From contig NZ_CP107905.1 in NCBI RefSeq assembly GCF_036014015.1, positions 3,906,001 through 3,970,000 of the forward strand: DNA of 64,000 nucleotides, given 5' to 3'. Within the stretch, counting starts at the first letter, position 1; the number at the start of each line of letters is the position of its first letter. Source of the stretch: Streptomyces sp. NBC_00457. GTDB lineage: Bacteria > Actinomycetota > Actinomycetes > Streptomycetales > Streptomycetaceae. The notes beneath the pieces are model-generated. The model ran no database searches and was not told where the DNA came from. It worked only from the letters and a program-made list of their open reading frames with translations. Shown one piece after another: positions 1-8,169 of this stretch. Position numbers and translations under genes: made by a program.

Positions 1-629
1 GCGTGGTCCGCGGCCAGGAACTCGCCGACCGCCCCCTCAACCCCTCCCTGGCCCGGTGCGCGGCCGACGGCATGCGCCTGCACTTCGTCGACAGATCGAC
101 GTACCGCCGCAAGTCCGAACCCGACACCCTGGCGGCCGTCCTGCGCGCGTCGAGCGCCGAGGACGCGTACGTCGTCCCCGAGGGCGGCAGCAACCGCCTT
201 GCCGTACGCGGCTGTCAGGCGCTCGGCGAGGAGCTGCGCGGTCTGGCCGACGTCGTCGCGGTCGCCTGCGGCACCGGCGGCACACTCGCCGGACTGGCCG
301 CGGGTCTCGCCCCCGACCAGCGCGCGCTCGGCGTTCCGGTGCTCAAAGGGGGTTTCCTCACCGCCGACGTCCAGGCCCTCCAGTCCCAGGCCTTCGGTGG
401 CCCCCGCGGCACCTGGACCCTGGACGACCGCTTCCACTTCGGCGGCTACGCCCGCACCACCCCCACCCTGGACGCCTTCGCCGACGACTTCGAAACCCGC
501 CACGGCCTGCCCGTCGAACGTCTCTATGTCGCCAAGTTGCTGTACGCCCTTGTCGCCCTCACGGAAGAGAGCGCCTTCCCGCGCGGGACGACGGTGGCAG
601 CAATCATCACGGGCCGCCCCTTCAACTGA
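1..629 (+). CDS. PLP-dependent 1-aminocyclopropane-1-carboxylate deaminase/D-cysteine desulfhydrase family protein (5' partial)
   Basis: The reading frame is already open at the left edge and ends at TGA 627-629, so only the C-terminal two thirds or so (about 208 residues) is present. The segment VVPEGGSNRLAVRGC followed by VAVACGTGGTLAGLAAGL looks like the substrate loop and glycine-rich PLP-phosphate loop of the fold-type II (tryptophan synthase beta-like) enzymes related to ACC deaminase and D-cysteine desulfhydrase. The Schiff-base lysine would lie upstream and is not visible. Such enzymes deaminate small amino acids in the cytoplasm; the substrate cannot be told from this fragment. A strong hairpin that belongs to an interspersed repeat follows directly at 630. 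Confidence 0.75.
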   Translation, partial: VVRGQELADRPLNPSLARCAADGMRLHFVDRSTYRRKSEPDTLAAVLRASSAEDAYVVPEGGSNRLAVRGCQALGEELRGLADVVAVACGTGGTLAGLAAGLAPDQRALGVPVLKGGFLTADVQALQSQAFGGPRGTWTLDDRFHFGGYARTTPTLDAFADDFETRHGLPVERLYVAKLLYALVALTEESAFPRGTTVAAIITGRPFN

Positions 630-677
630 CCCCGCGCCCCAAAGGGGCGCGGGGAACTGCGCGACCAGCCCCCACCG
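630..677 (+). repeat. Interspersed 3'-end repeat, short form (copy A)
   Basis: An 11-bp perfect hairpin, CCCCGCGCCCC at 630-640 and GGGGCGCGGGG at 644-654, is followed by AACTGCGCGACCAGCC. It starts one base after the stop of the upstream gene and probably acts as a terminator. The same sequence recurs near 30339 and 37604, and in a longer form near 11000 and 21376. Confidence 0.8.
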
Positions 678-687
678 GCCCGCACGC

Positions 688-2283
688 TTACGTGGTCTCC
701 CGGAACGCCGCCGCCTCCTCCAGATCCAGCCTGCGCAGCAACGTCCGCAGCATCTCGTCGTCGATGTAGCGGCCGTCGCGCAGCTTGACGAACACCTCGC
801 GTTCGGCGCCGATCATCTCCCGGGACAGCCGGCGATAGGTGTCGTCGGCGGTTTCGCCGGTGACGGGATTGACCGCGCCGAGGCGTTCCCAGACGGCGTT
901 GCGGCGGCGCTCCAGGACGGTGCGGAGGCGGTCGGCGAGGGGCCCGGGGAGGGCGTTGCGTTCGTCGGAGAGGAGTTCGTCCAGGCGTCGCTCGGCGGCC
1001 CGGGAGGCCTGCGCCTGGGCGTTCGCCTCGGCGAGGGTCTCGGCCTGCTCGTCCCGGCCGGGCAGCTTCAGCAGGCGGATCAGCGGGGGCAGCGTGACGC
1101 CCTGCAGGACCAGCGTGCCGATGACCGTCGTGAAGGTCAGGAAGAGGATGAGGTTGCGCTCGGGGAAGGGCTCTCCGTCATCGACGGTCAGCGGGATCGA
1201 GAAGGCGATCGCCAGCGAGACCACACCCCTCATCCCGGCCCAGGACATGACGAACAACCCCTTCCAGACGGGGTACGGCCTGCGCTGACGCGCCCCCGCG
1301 AACAGCAGGCGCGACAGGTAGGCCAGCGGATACACCCACACGAACCGGGCCGCGACGACGACCAGGAAGACGGCCACCGCGTACCAGGCCGCGGCGGCAC
1401 CCTCGTACTCCCCGAGTCCCTCGAGAACGACCGGCAGTTGCAGTCCGATCAGCGCGAACACCGACGACTCCAGGACGAACGCCACCATCTTCCAGACCGC
1501 GTCCTCCTGCAGGCGGGTCGCGAAGTCGACCTCCCACGCGCGATGTCCCAGATAGAGGGCGACGACCACGACGGCGAGCACTCCGGAGGCGTGCACCTGC
1601 TCGGCGGCCGCGTAGGCGACGAAGGGGATCATCAGGGAGAGCGTGTTCTGCAGCAGCGCCTCCTTGACGTGGACGCGCAGCCAGTGGATCGGCACCATCA
1701 GCACCAGTCCGATGCCGACGCCTCCGACCGCCGCGACCACGAACTCGGCGATCCCGCCCGCCCAGGTGGCGCCCTCCCCGACCGCGGCCGCGAGGGCCAC
1801 GCGGTAGGCGGTGATCGCGGTGGCGTCGTTCACCAGGGACTCGCCCTGGAGGATCGTGGTGATCCGGGACGGCAGCCCCACCCGGCGCGCGATCGCCGTC
1901 GCCGCCACCGCGTCCGGCGGCGCCACCACCGCGCCGAGCACCAGCGCCGCGGTCAGCGGCAGATCGGGGACGATCACATAGGCCGCCCAGCCGACCGCGA
2001 AAGTGGCGAAGAGCACGTACCCCACCGACAGCAGCGCCACAGGCCGCATTTGCGCGCGCAGATCGAGGTACGAGCTGTCGGTGGCCGCCGAGTGCAGCAG
2101 CGGGGGCAGGACGAGCGGCAGGACGATGTGCGGGTCGAGCGTGTAATCGGGCACTCCGGGGACGTACGAGACCGCCAGCCCGGCCGCGACCAGCAGCAGG
2201 GGAGCCGGCACCGGGGTGCGCCGGGCGGCCGCCGCGACGACGGCACTGCCCGCCACCAGCAACAGCAGTGGCATCACGTCCAT
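688..2283 (-). CDS. Na+/H+ antiporter, CPA1 family
   Basis: The protein has 531 residues with about a dozen hydrophobic segments in the first 400, then a charged cytoplasmic tail. The segments VVAPPDAVAATAIARRVGLP and LQGESLVNDATAITAY are typical of NhaP/CPA1 exchangers: the paired acidic residues in membrane segments carry cation and proton. The tail, rich in Arg and Glu, is likely regulatory. I chose the ATG at 2283 because it opens directly into the first membrane segment; a longer reading frame continues upstream but would overlap the divergent zinc-finger gene. It probably exports Na+ (or K+) in exchange for protons for pH and salt homeostasis. The sister gene at 2342 runs divergently from a 58-bp gap. 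Confidence 0.9.
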   Translation of the reverse strand: MDVMPLLLLVAGSAVVAAAARRTPVPAPLLLVAAGLAVSYVPGVPDYTLDPHIVLPLVLPPLLHSAATDSSYLDLRAQMRPVALLSVGYVLFATFAVGWAAYVIVPDLPLTAALVLGAVVAPPDAVAATAIARRVGLPSRITTILQGESLVNDATAITAYRVALAAAVGEGATWAGGIAEFVVAAVGGVGIGLVLMVPIHWLRVHVKEALLQNTLSLMIPFVAYAAAEQVHASGVLAVVVVALYLGHRAWEVDFATRLQEDAVWKMVAFVLESSVFALIGLQLPVVLEGLGEYEGAAAAWYAVAVFLVVVAARFVWVYPLAYLSRLLFAGARQRRPYPVWKGLFVMSWAGMRGVVSLAIAFSIPLTVDDGEPFPERNLILFLTFTTVIGTLVLQGVTLPPLIRLLKLPGRDEQAETLAEANAQAQASRAAERRLDELLSDERNALPGPLADRLRTVLERRRNAVWERLGAVNPVTGETADDTYRRLSREMIGAEREVFVKLRDGRYIDDEMLRTLLRRLDLEEAAAFRETT

Positions 2284-2328
2284 CGTTCCCGCCCTCGTTT
2301 TTCCGCGCGGTCGTCCACGCGCCCGACG

Positions 2329-2334
2329 TAACCT
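2329..2334 (+). promoter_or_regulatory. Probable -10 element (TAACCT) for a leaderless transcript
   Basis: TAACCT ends 7 bases before the ATG of the zinc-finger gene at 2342, and no Shine-Dalgarno sequence separates them. That geometry fits transcription starting at the start codon. Confidence 0.4.
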
Positions 2335-2341
2335 GGCAATC

Positions 2342-2602
2342 ATGAAACAGTGCACGCACTCCGACGCGCTGCCGCACCCCGAGCCCGAGCCCCTGAGCGA
2401 CACCTGCCTGGAGTGCCTGGCGGAGGGCCAGCATCCCGTACAGCTGCGGCTCTGTCTCACCTGCGGTCATGTCGGCTGCTGCGACTCCTCACCCGGGAGG
2501 CACGCGGCGGAACACCACAAGGACTCGGGGCATCCCATCATGCGGACGCACGAGCCAGGTGAGCACTGGCGCTGGTGCTTCGTCGACCATGTACTTGTGT
2601 GA
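2342..2602 (+). CDS. UBP-type zinc finger domain protein
   Basis: A small soluble protein of 86 residues that consists of a single UBP-type (ubiquitin-hydrolase-like) zinc finger. Cysteine and histidine ligands are spread as C..H near the N-terminus, CLEC, CLTCGHVGCC, and several His in GRHAAEHHKDSGHP, which is the cross-braced pattern of the family. The eukaryotic domain binds the C-terminal tail of ubiquitin; the bacterial partner is unknown. The ATG at 2342 is chosen because the earlier in-frame starts lie inside the divergent antiporter gene. It shares its promoter region with that gene, which suggests a linked role, but I cannot say what. Confidence 0.85.
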   Translation: MKQCTHSDALPHPEPEPLSDTCLECLAEGQHPVQLRLCLTCGHVGCCDSSPGRHAAEHHKDSGHPIMRTHEPGEHWRWCFVDHVLV

Positions 2603-2638
2603 CGCTGTATTCGACGCATTCGACGTCTGATGCCCACG

Positions 2639-2663
2639 GTTCAAACGTGGGACGTCTGGGTAC
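2639..2663 (+). promoter_or_regulatory. Sigma-B/sigma-H-type promoter upstream of prsH-sigH
   Basis: GTTCAA at 2639-2644 and GGGTAC at 2658-2663 are separated by 13 bases. This resembles the GTTT-N13-15-GGGTA form recognised by sigma factors of the SigB/F/H group, so it may be an autoregulatory promoter. The 270-bp region 2603-2872 holds no convincing gene. Confidence 0.5.
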
Positions 2664-2872
2664 GTCAACCCGGCGCGCGCTCTTCCCAATTGGGCCCGCA
2701 GACCCCCTAGCCACGGAGCGTATCCGTGTGTTTACTATGAGTGACAGCAAGGGGTTGGGGTCCCGGGGACAGGAAACTCGTGAGCGCGGTAGCGTCACCG
2801 CTGAACACACTTCGCGTTACCCCGGGGGGCGACCCTCGGCCCCGAAAAGCTTGTACCACCTTGGAGGTGAGG

Positions 2873-3286
2873 GTGTCCCAGATCGCAGGCGAGCCCGCGA
2901 CCCAGGACTTCGTGGAAGTCCGGCTGCCGGCTGCGGGTGCCTACCTGTCGGTGCTGCGTACGGCCACGGCCGGTCTCGCGGCCCGTTTGGACTTCACCCT
3001 CGACGAGATCGAGGACCTTCGCATCGCGGTGGACGAGGCCTGCGCGATCCTGCTGCAGCAGGCCGTGCCCGGCTCGGTGCTCAGCTGTGTCTTCCGTCTC
3101 GTCGACGACTCGCTCGAGGTCACCGTCTCGGCCCCGACCACTGACGGTCACGCCCCCGCGCGCGACACCTTCGCCTGGACTGTGCTGTCCGCCCTGGCGG
3201 GCAAGGTCTCCTCCGCGGTGGACGACGACAAGACCGTTTCGATCAGCCTCTACAAACAGCGCGGCGCGGGACCCGGGCCGGCGTGA
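2873..3286 (+). CDS. prsH: Anti-sigma factor of SigH, RsbW-like ATP-binding protein
   Basis: A 137-residue protein of the GHKL ATPase type (RsbW/SpoIIAB-like). The N-box region LRIAVDEACAILLQQA carries the expected Asp-Glu-Ala pattern, and the protein ends in a short basic tail. Such proteins bind their sigma factor and release it when a partner anti-anti-sigma factor is dephosphorylated. The GTG at 2873 has an excellent ribosome binding site (GGAGGTGA at 2862-2869). The stop overlaps the GTG start of the sigma gene (GTGA), so the two are translationally coupled. In S. coelicolor the equivalent gene is prsH/ushX next to sigH. The function is inferred from this synteny and from family membership. 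Confidence 0.88.
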   Translation: MSQIAGEPATQDFVEVRLPAAGAYLSVLRTATAGLAARLDFTLDEIEDLRIAVDEACAILLQQAVPGSVLSCVFRLVDDSLEVTVSAPTTDGHAPARDTFAWTVLSALAGKVSSAVDDDKTVSISLYKQRGAGPGPA

Positions 3287-4398
3287 AGGACGGGGACGGG
3301 CCGGTGCGGGAAGAAGAGCGCGGCACACGGGAGCTGCCGGCCGAGGGCACAAGCGGTCCGAGCGGTGCCCGACGCATGGCTGACGGCATCGACGGCATCC
3401 CCGAGCAGGCCCGGCCACATCCGGAGGACGACGCCGACGACCTGGCGGCGGCCGGCTTCCTGGACGACGGGCAGCGGGATCGGGATGGTGCCGTGCAGAG
3501 CGCGCCCCTCGAAGGCCGGATCGGGGTCTCTCCGGTCCGGGCAGGGGCGGCGGCTCGGGGAAGGGCGACGGGCGGGACGATGAGCGAGCACGAGCGAGAC
3601 GATCAGCCGGGCGTGGCCAGCGTGCAGGTCACACAGCACAACCCTCAGGACCGCAGCGGGGCGCGCGCCATGTTCGTCGAGCTGCGCACCCTGAAGGACG
3701 GCAGTCCGGAGTACGCGGAGCTGCGCAACAGGTTGGTCCGCATGCACCTGCCGCTCGTCGAGCATCTCGCGCGCCGCTTCCGCAACCGCGGGGAGCCGCT
3801 GGACGATCTGACCCAGGTCGCCACCATCGGCCTGATCAAGTCGGTCGACCGCTTCGACCCGGACCGCGGCGTCGAGTTCTCGACGTATGCGACCCCGACG
3901 GTCGTCGGCGAGATCAAGCGGCACTTCCGCGACAAGGGCTGGGCGGTGCGCGTCCCGCGCCGGCTGCAGGAGCTGCGCCTCGCGCTCACCACCGCCACGG
4001 CGGAGCTCTCGCAGCGGCACGGCCGCTCCCCCACGGTCCATGAACTGGCCGAGAAGCTGGGCATCTCGGAGGAGGAGGTCCTGGAGGGCCTGGAGTCGGC
4101 CAACGCGTACTCCACGCTGTCCCTGGACGTCCCCGACACCGACGACGAGTCCCCGGCGGTCGCGGACACGCTGGGCGCGTACGACGAGGCCCTGGAGGGC
4201 GTCGAGTACCGCGAGTCGCTCAAGCCGCTCCTCGAGGACCTGCCGCCGCGCGAGAAGCGGATCCTGCTGCTGCGCTTCTTCGGCAACATGACGCAGTCGC
4301 AGATCGCGCAGGAGGTCGGCATCTCACAGATGCATGTGTCGCGGCTGCTGGCACGGACGCTGGCACAGCTGCGGGAGAAGCTCCTCGTAGAGGAGTAA
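3283..4398 (+). CDS. sigH: Stress-response sigma factor SigH (SigB/F/G family)
   Basis: A group 3 sigma factor of up to 371 residues. Region 2 (LVEHLARRFRNRGEPLDDL, DPDRGVEFSTYATP), region 3 and region 4 (QSQIAQEVGISQMHVSRLL helix-turn-helix) fill residues about 120-370. The first 100 or so residues are an acidic, low-complexity extension. GTG 3283 overlaps the prsH stop; in-frame ATG codons at 3376 and 3580 would give 340- and 272-residue forms, which recalls the several SigH products known in S. coelicolor. It directs RNA polymerase to osmotic-stress and developmental promoters and is held by PrsH. Neighbourhood (UBP zinc finger, lipid kinase, wblE) supports the sigH assignment over other SigB-like paralogues. 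Confidence 0.9.
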   Translation: MKDGDGPVREEERGTRELPAEGTSGPSGARRMADGIDGIPEQARPHPEDDADDLAAAGFLDDGQRDRDGAVQSAPLEGRIGVSPVRAGAAARGRATGGTMSEHERDDQPGVASVQVTQHNPQDRSGARAMFVELRTLKDGSPEYAELRNRLVRMHLPLVEHLARRFRNRGEPLDDLTQVATIGLIKSVDRFDPDRGVEFSTYATPTVVGEIKRHFRDKGWAVRVPRRLQELRLALTTATAELSQRHGRSPTVHELAEKLGISEEEVLEGLESANAYSTLSLDVPDTDDESPAVADTLGAYDEALEGVEYRESLKPLLEDLPPREKRILLLRFFGNMTQSQIAQEVGISQMHVSRLLARTLAQLREKLLVEE

Positions 4399-4431
4399 GG
4401 CGCAGAGGAGCAAGGCCTGCTTCGCGAACGC

Positions 4432-4884
4432 CTACTTCTGAGACGCGTTCCCGGGCCCCTGGATCCCGAGGGCCCGGGTCGTCTCGGCGTTCACCAGCAG
4501 CACCAGCGCCGTCACCGCCACCACGGCGAGCGCGATTCCGCCGGGAATGGCCACGCTGTCGGCCTGGAGCAGGTTGTAGGCCACCGGCAGCGCCAGGAGC
4601 TGCGTGATGACGGCCGGGCCACGGCTCCAGCTGCGCCGGGCGAGCAGTCCGCGGGCGGCCAGCAGCGGCAGCAGCGCGAGGACGAGCACGGTGACGCCAC
4701 CGGTGATGGCCTGCTGCCGGTCGTCCGGGGCGCCCGTGATCCCCAGGACCAGCATCCAGACACCGCCGACGACCAGGGCGATCCCCTCCAGAGCGGCCAG
4801 CGCTGCCGCGTAGGTCAGGCGCCGGGGGCGGGGTTCTGCGGCTTCCGGGACGGTTTCCGAAGACGGTTTCTGCTCACTGCTCAC
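4432..4884 (-). CDS. Small integral membrane protein, hypothetical
   Basis: A 150-residue protein with four predicted membrane helices (roughly residues 24-46, 60-80, 95-110 and 115-140) after a short polar N-terminus. Arg-rich loops (GLLARRSWSRG) fit a cytoplasmic side. I do not recognise a catalytic motif. GTG 4884 is chosen because it opens a polar, charged N-terminal tail typical for such proteins and the codons upstream read as non-coding. It faces sigH convergently with only 33 bp between the genes and is divergent from the lipid kinase gene. Confidence 0.75.
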   Translation of the reverse strand: MSSEQKPSSETVPEAAEPRPRRLTYAAALAALEGIALVVGGVWMLVLGITGAPDDRQQAITGGVTVLVLALLPLLAARGLLARRSWSRGPAVITQLLALPVAYNLLQADSVAIPGGIALAVVAVTALVLLVNAETTRALGIQGPGNASQK

Positions 4885-4975
4885 CCCAGAAGCGTAGCCC
4901 TCGCCATGTCCACCGCCGTGGCCAGGATCTCTTACGAGATCCCTACCTGGGCTGGGCCCGGTACCACCCAGTAGG

Positions 4976-4981
4976 TACGCT
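4976..4981 (+). promoter_or_regulatory. Probable -10 element (TACGCT) for leaderless lipid kinase mRNA
   Basis: TACGCT lies 7 bases upstream of the ATG at 4989 with no ribosome binding site between them, consistent with a leaderless transcript. Confidence 0.4.
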
Positions 4982-4988
4982 GCAACGC

Positions 4989-5957
4989 ATGCGTGCACTT
5001 CTCGTGGTCAATCCGGCGGCAACCACCACAAGCGCACGTACGCGCGATGTCCTGATCCATGCGCTCGCCAGCGAGATGAAGCTGGAGGCGGTCACCACCG
5101 AGTACCGCGGCCACGGACGCGACCTGGGCCGGCAGGCCGCGGAGAGCGACGACATCGATCTCGTGGTGGCCCTCGGCGGCGACGGCACGGTCAACGAGGT
5201 CGTCAACGGCCTGCTCCACGCCGGTCCCGACCCGGAGCACCTCCCCCGCCTCGCCGTCGTCCCCGGCGGCTCGACCAACGTCTTCGCCCGCGCCCTCGGC
5301 CTGCCCAACGACGCCGTGGAGGCCACCGGCGCCGTACTGGACGCGCTGCGTGAGAAAAGCGAACGCACGGTCGGACTCGGACTCGCCGCGGGCACGCCGG
5401 GTACCGAGGACGAGGCCGTCCCGGCCCGCTGGTTCACCTTCAACGCGGGGCTCGGCTTCGACGGCGGTGTCGTCGGCCGGGTCGAACAGCAGCGGGAGCT
5501 GGGCAAGAAGTCGACACACGCGCTCTACGTCCGCCAGGTCGTCCGTCAGCTGCTGGGTGAGTCCAACCGGAGACACGGTTCGATCACGCTGGAGCGGGCC
5601 GGCGAGGAGCCGGTGACCGGTCTGGTGGTGTCCATAGTCTCGAACACCGCTCCATGGACCTATCTGGGCAATCGCCCGATGTACGCGTCGCCTAAGGCCT
5701 CGTTCGATACCGGGCTCGACGTATTCGGTCTGAGCCGGCTGTCCATGCCGGCGGTCGCCCGGTATGGCACGCAGTTGCTCAATTCGTCCCCCGAGCACGG
5801 CCCCCAGGGCAAGCACGCCGTGGGCCTGCACGACCTGGACCAGTTCACCTTGCAATCGAAGGCGCCACTACCCCTCCAGATGGACGGCGACCACCTAGGG
5901 CTGCGTACCAGCGTGACGTTCACAGGCGTACGCCGTGCACTGCGTGTGATTGTGTGA
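4989..5957 (+). CDS. Diacylglycerol/lipid kinase family protein
   Basis: A 322-residue member of the DAGK catalytic family. VNPAA at residues 6-10 starts the first nucleotide-binding strand, VALGGDGTVNEVVNGLL is the signature ATP-binding GGDG motif, and VPGGSTNVFARALGLP is the third conserved block. The C-terminal half is the beta-rich lipid-binding domain. Enzymes of this family phosphorylate diacylglycerol, sphingosine or similar lipids at the membrane. The actual lipid is not predictable here. The gene is monocistronic between a divergent membrane protein and wblE. Confidence 0.9.
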   Translation: MRALLVVNPAATTTSARTRDVLIHALASEMKLEAVTTEYRGHGRDLGRQAAESDDIDLVVALGGDGTVNEVVNGLLHAGPDPEHLPRLAVVPGGSTNVFARALGLPNDAVEATGAVLDALREKSERTVGLGLAAGTPGTEDEAVPARWFTFNAGLGFDGGVVGRVEQQRELGKKSTHALYVRQVVRQLLGESNRRHGSITLERAGEEPVTGLVVSIVSNTAPWTYLGNRPMYASPKASFDTGLDVFGLSRLSMPAVARYGTQLLNSSPEHGPQGKHAVGLHDLDQFTLQSKAPLPLQMDGDHLGLRTSVTFTGVRRALRVIV

Positions 5958-6277
5958 GCAGAAGGGGCTAAAGTCCTTTCACTCGAACGTTTAGGCCAGG
6001 GTCCACCCCATGGAAGTACGGCTGTGACCTAGTCGACACCGAGGAATCAAAAAAAACTTTCCGGAAGGGGTTGTATCCGCCGCTGAGGTTTGCGAGTCTC
6101 TACGTGGCGATCGGGACGGCCCGCAGAATCGGCCTCCACAGATCACCGGAACCCCTCTTCAATCCACAGGACCACGCCAGGGAAACCTGACGGTCGGCCC
6201 TTCACTTGTTGAGGGATTCGTGAAAGCGTTCACATTCACAAGCAATCAGCACGTAATACCAAGGAGAGGTAGCAGCC
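5958..6277 (+). other. Intergenic regulatory region upstream of wblE
   Basis: This 320-bp stretch contains no gene-like frame. It has an A-rich tract around 6050, a Crp-like palindrome at 6220-6233 and a good ribosome binding site (AAGGAGAGG near 6260) ahead of wblE. The length fits a heavily regulated promoter with a long leader. Confidence 0.5.
6220..6233 (+). promoter_or_regulatory. Crp-like binding site upstream of wblE
   Basis: GTGAAAGCGTTCAC is a perfect GTGA-N6-TCAC inverted repeat, 44 bp before the start codon. The Mycobacterium orthologue whiB1 is controlled by a Crp-family protein, which makes this match more believable. Not tested here. Confidence 0.55.
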
Positions 6278-6535
6278 ATGGACTGGCGTCACAACGCCGT
6301 TTGCCGCGAGGAAGACCCCGAGCTCTTCTTCCCCATCGGCAACACCGGTCCTGCGCTGCTGCAGATCGAGGAAGCCAAGGCCGTCTGCCGCCGCTGCCCC
6401 GTCATGGAGCAGTGCCTGCAGTGGGCGCTCGAGTCCGGCCAGGACTCCGGCGTCTGGGGTGGTCTCAGCGAGGACGAGCGCCGCGCCATGAAGCGCCGCG
6501 CCGCCCGCAACCGGGCCCGTCAGGCCTCCGCCTGA
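6278..6535 (+). CDS. wblE: WhiB-family iron-sulfur transcriptional regulator WblE (WhiB1 type)
   Basis: An 85-residue WhiB-like protein. Cys9, Cys37, Cys40 and Cys46 are the four ligands of the [4Fe-4S] cluster (C..CxxC..C), GVWGG at 58-62 is the G-V/I-W-G-G turn, and a basic tail (KRRAARNRARQ) contacts DNA. WhiB1-type proteins bind the primary sigma factor region 4 and respond to nitric oxide. The protein is essential in mycobacteria. The short length and lack of N-terminal extension match WblE of Streptomyces. It faces the PdtaS-type kinase gene convergently, an arrangement also found in Mycobacterium (whiB1 beside pdtaS). Confidence 0.95.
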   Translation: MDWRHNAVCREEDPELFFPIGNTGPALLQIEEAKAVCRRCPVMEQCLQWALESGQDSGVWGGLSEDERRAMKRRAARNRARQASA

Positions 6536-6647
6536 CACACCCGCCCCGCACAGCCTGAGCTTGGCGGCGCGTACAGCGAGTACGCATCTCCCGCCCCCGA
6601 GCCGCAGCGCGCAGTACCCCCGATGCGCACATCACGCACGAGCACTG

Positions 6648-6674
6648 GCCTCGGACCACAGGATGGTCCGGGGC
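6648..6674 (+). terminator. Hairpin terminator between wblE and the kinase gene
   Basis: CGGACC at 6652-6657 pairs with GGTCCG at 6665-6670, extended by GCC/GGC, and is followed by TCTTTG. It lies between two convergent genes and could serve both. Confidence 0.5.
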
Positions 6675-6702
6675 TCTTTGCTGTGCGCAGACGCCACGTG
6701 CG

Positions 6703-8169
6703 CTACTTGTTCGGCTGCACCGGGATGTCAAGGATCACCTGAGTGCCCCGCTCCGGCGCCGGCACCATGTCGAACGAACCGCCCAACTCGCCTTCCACCA
6801 GCGTCCGTACGATCTGCAGCCCCAGGTTGCCCGCGGTCTGCGGGTCGAAGCCGGCAGGCAGTCCGACCCCGTCGTCCTGAACGGTGACAAGGAGCCGCGC
6901 CTCCTTCGTCGTACCGCCGCGGACGGCCATGACCTCGACGGTTCCGGTGTCGCCTTCGCGGAAGCCGTGCTCGAGGGCGTTCTGCAGGACTTCGGTCAGG
7001 ACCATGGAGAGCGGAGTGGCGACCTCGGCGTCCAGGATGCCGAAGCGTCCGGTGCGCCGGCCGGTGACCTTGCCGGGCGAGATCTCGGCCACCATCGCGA
7101 GGACCCGGTCCGCGATCTCGTCGAACTCCACACGCTCGTCCAGGTTCTGAGAGAGCGTCTCGTGCACGATCGCGATCGACCCGACCCGCCGTACCGCCTC
7201 TTCGAGCGCCTCGCGCCCGCGGTCGGACTCGATGCGGCGGGCCTGGAGGCGCAGCAGGGCCGCCACGGTCTGGAGGTTGTTCTTCACCCGGTGGTGGATC
7301 TCCCGGATGGTGGCGTCCTTGGTGATCAACTCGCGTTCGCGGCGGCGCAGTTCGGTGACGTCGCGGAGCAGGACCAGCGAACCGATGCGGGTGCCCTTGG
7401 GCTTGAGCGGAATCGTACGGAACTGGATCACCCCGTCGCGGGCCTCGATCTCGAACTCGCGCGGCGCCCAGCCGCTGGCCACCTTGGCGAGCGCCTCGTC
7501 CACCGGGCCGCGGGACGGGGCGAGTTCGGCGGTGATCTTGCCGAGGTGGCAGCCGACGAGGTCGGCGGCGAGGCCCATGCGGTGGTAGGCGGAGAGTCCG
7601 TTCGGGGAGGCGTACTGGACGATGCCGTCGGCGTCGAGCCGGATCAGTCCGTCGCCGACACGCGGGGCGGCGTCCATGTCCATCTGCTGGTTGGGGAAGG
7701 GGAACGAGCCTGCCGCGATCATCTGCGCGAGGTCCGACGCGCTCTGGAGATACGTCAACTCCAGGCGGCTCGGGGTGCGGACGGTCAGGAGGTTGGTGTT
7801 GCGCGCGATGACACCGAGGACGCGCCCTTCCCGTCGTACCGGAATGGACTCGACCCGGACCGGGACCTCTTCTCGCCACTCGGGGTCGCCCTCGCGCACG
7901 ATCCGGCCCTCGTCGTGGGCGGCGTCCAGCATGGGGCGCCGGCCGCGCGGGACGAGGTGGCCGACCATGTCGTCCTGGTAGGAGGTGGGGCCGGTGTTGG
8001 GGCGCATCTGGGCGACGGAGACATAGCGGGTGCCGTCGCGGGTGGGGACCCACAGGACCAGGTCGGCGAAGGAGAGGTCGGAGAGCAGCTGCCACTCCGA
8101 GACCAGCAGATGCAGCCACTCGAGATCGGAGTCGTCGAGAGCGGTGTGCTGGCGGACCAGTTCGTTCAT
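6703..8169 (-). CDS. pdtaS: PdtaS-type sensor histidine kinase
   Basis: A soluble kinase of 488 residues with no membrane segments. Residues 1-150 form a GAF-like sensor, about 170-275 a PAS domain (LIRLDADGIVQYASPNGLSA), then a HisKA_2 dimerisation domain whose motif REIHHRVKNNLQ carries the phosphorylated histidine near residue 292, and a HATPase domain (N-box EVLQNALEH, G-boxes DDGVGLP and GNLGLQIV). Its Mycobacterium orthologue phosphorylates the RNA-binding antiterminator PdtaR, which is encoded elsewhere; no response regulator is adjacent here either. ATG 8169 is chosen; a GTG at 8178 would add three residues. The neighbour wblE/whiB1 is conserved. Confidence 0.88.
   Translation of the reverse strand: MNELVRQHTALDDSDLEWLHLLVSEWQLLSDLSFADLVLWVPTRDGTRYVSVAQMRPNTGPTSYQDDMVGHLVPRGRRPMLDAAHDEGRIVREGDPEWREEVPVRVESIPVRREGRVLGVIARNTNLLTVRTPSRLELTYLQSASDLAQMIAAGSFPFPNQQMDMDAAPRVGDGLIRLDADGIVQYASPNGLSAYHRMGLAADLVGCHLGKITAELAPSRGPVDEALAKVASGWAPREFEIEARDGVIQFRTIPLKPKGTRIGSLVLLRDVTELRRRERELITKDATIREIHHRVKNNLQTVAALLRLQARRIESDRGREALEEAVRRVGSIAIVHETLSQNLDERVEFDEIADRVLAMVAEISPGKVTGRRTGRFGILDAEVATPLSMVLTEVLQNALEHGFREGDTGTVEVMAVRGGTTKEARLLVTVQDDGVGLPAGFDPQTAGNLGLQIVRTLVEGELGGSFDMVPAPERGTQVILDIPVQPNK

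Noticed and set aside
199..2331. A 710-residue plus-strand open frame antisense to the Na+/H+ antiporter
   Set aside because: Low-complexity shadow of the antiporter gene, with no motif and no ribosome binding site.
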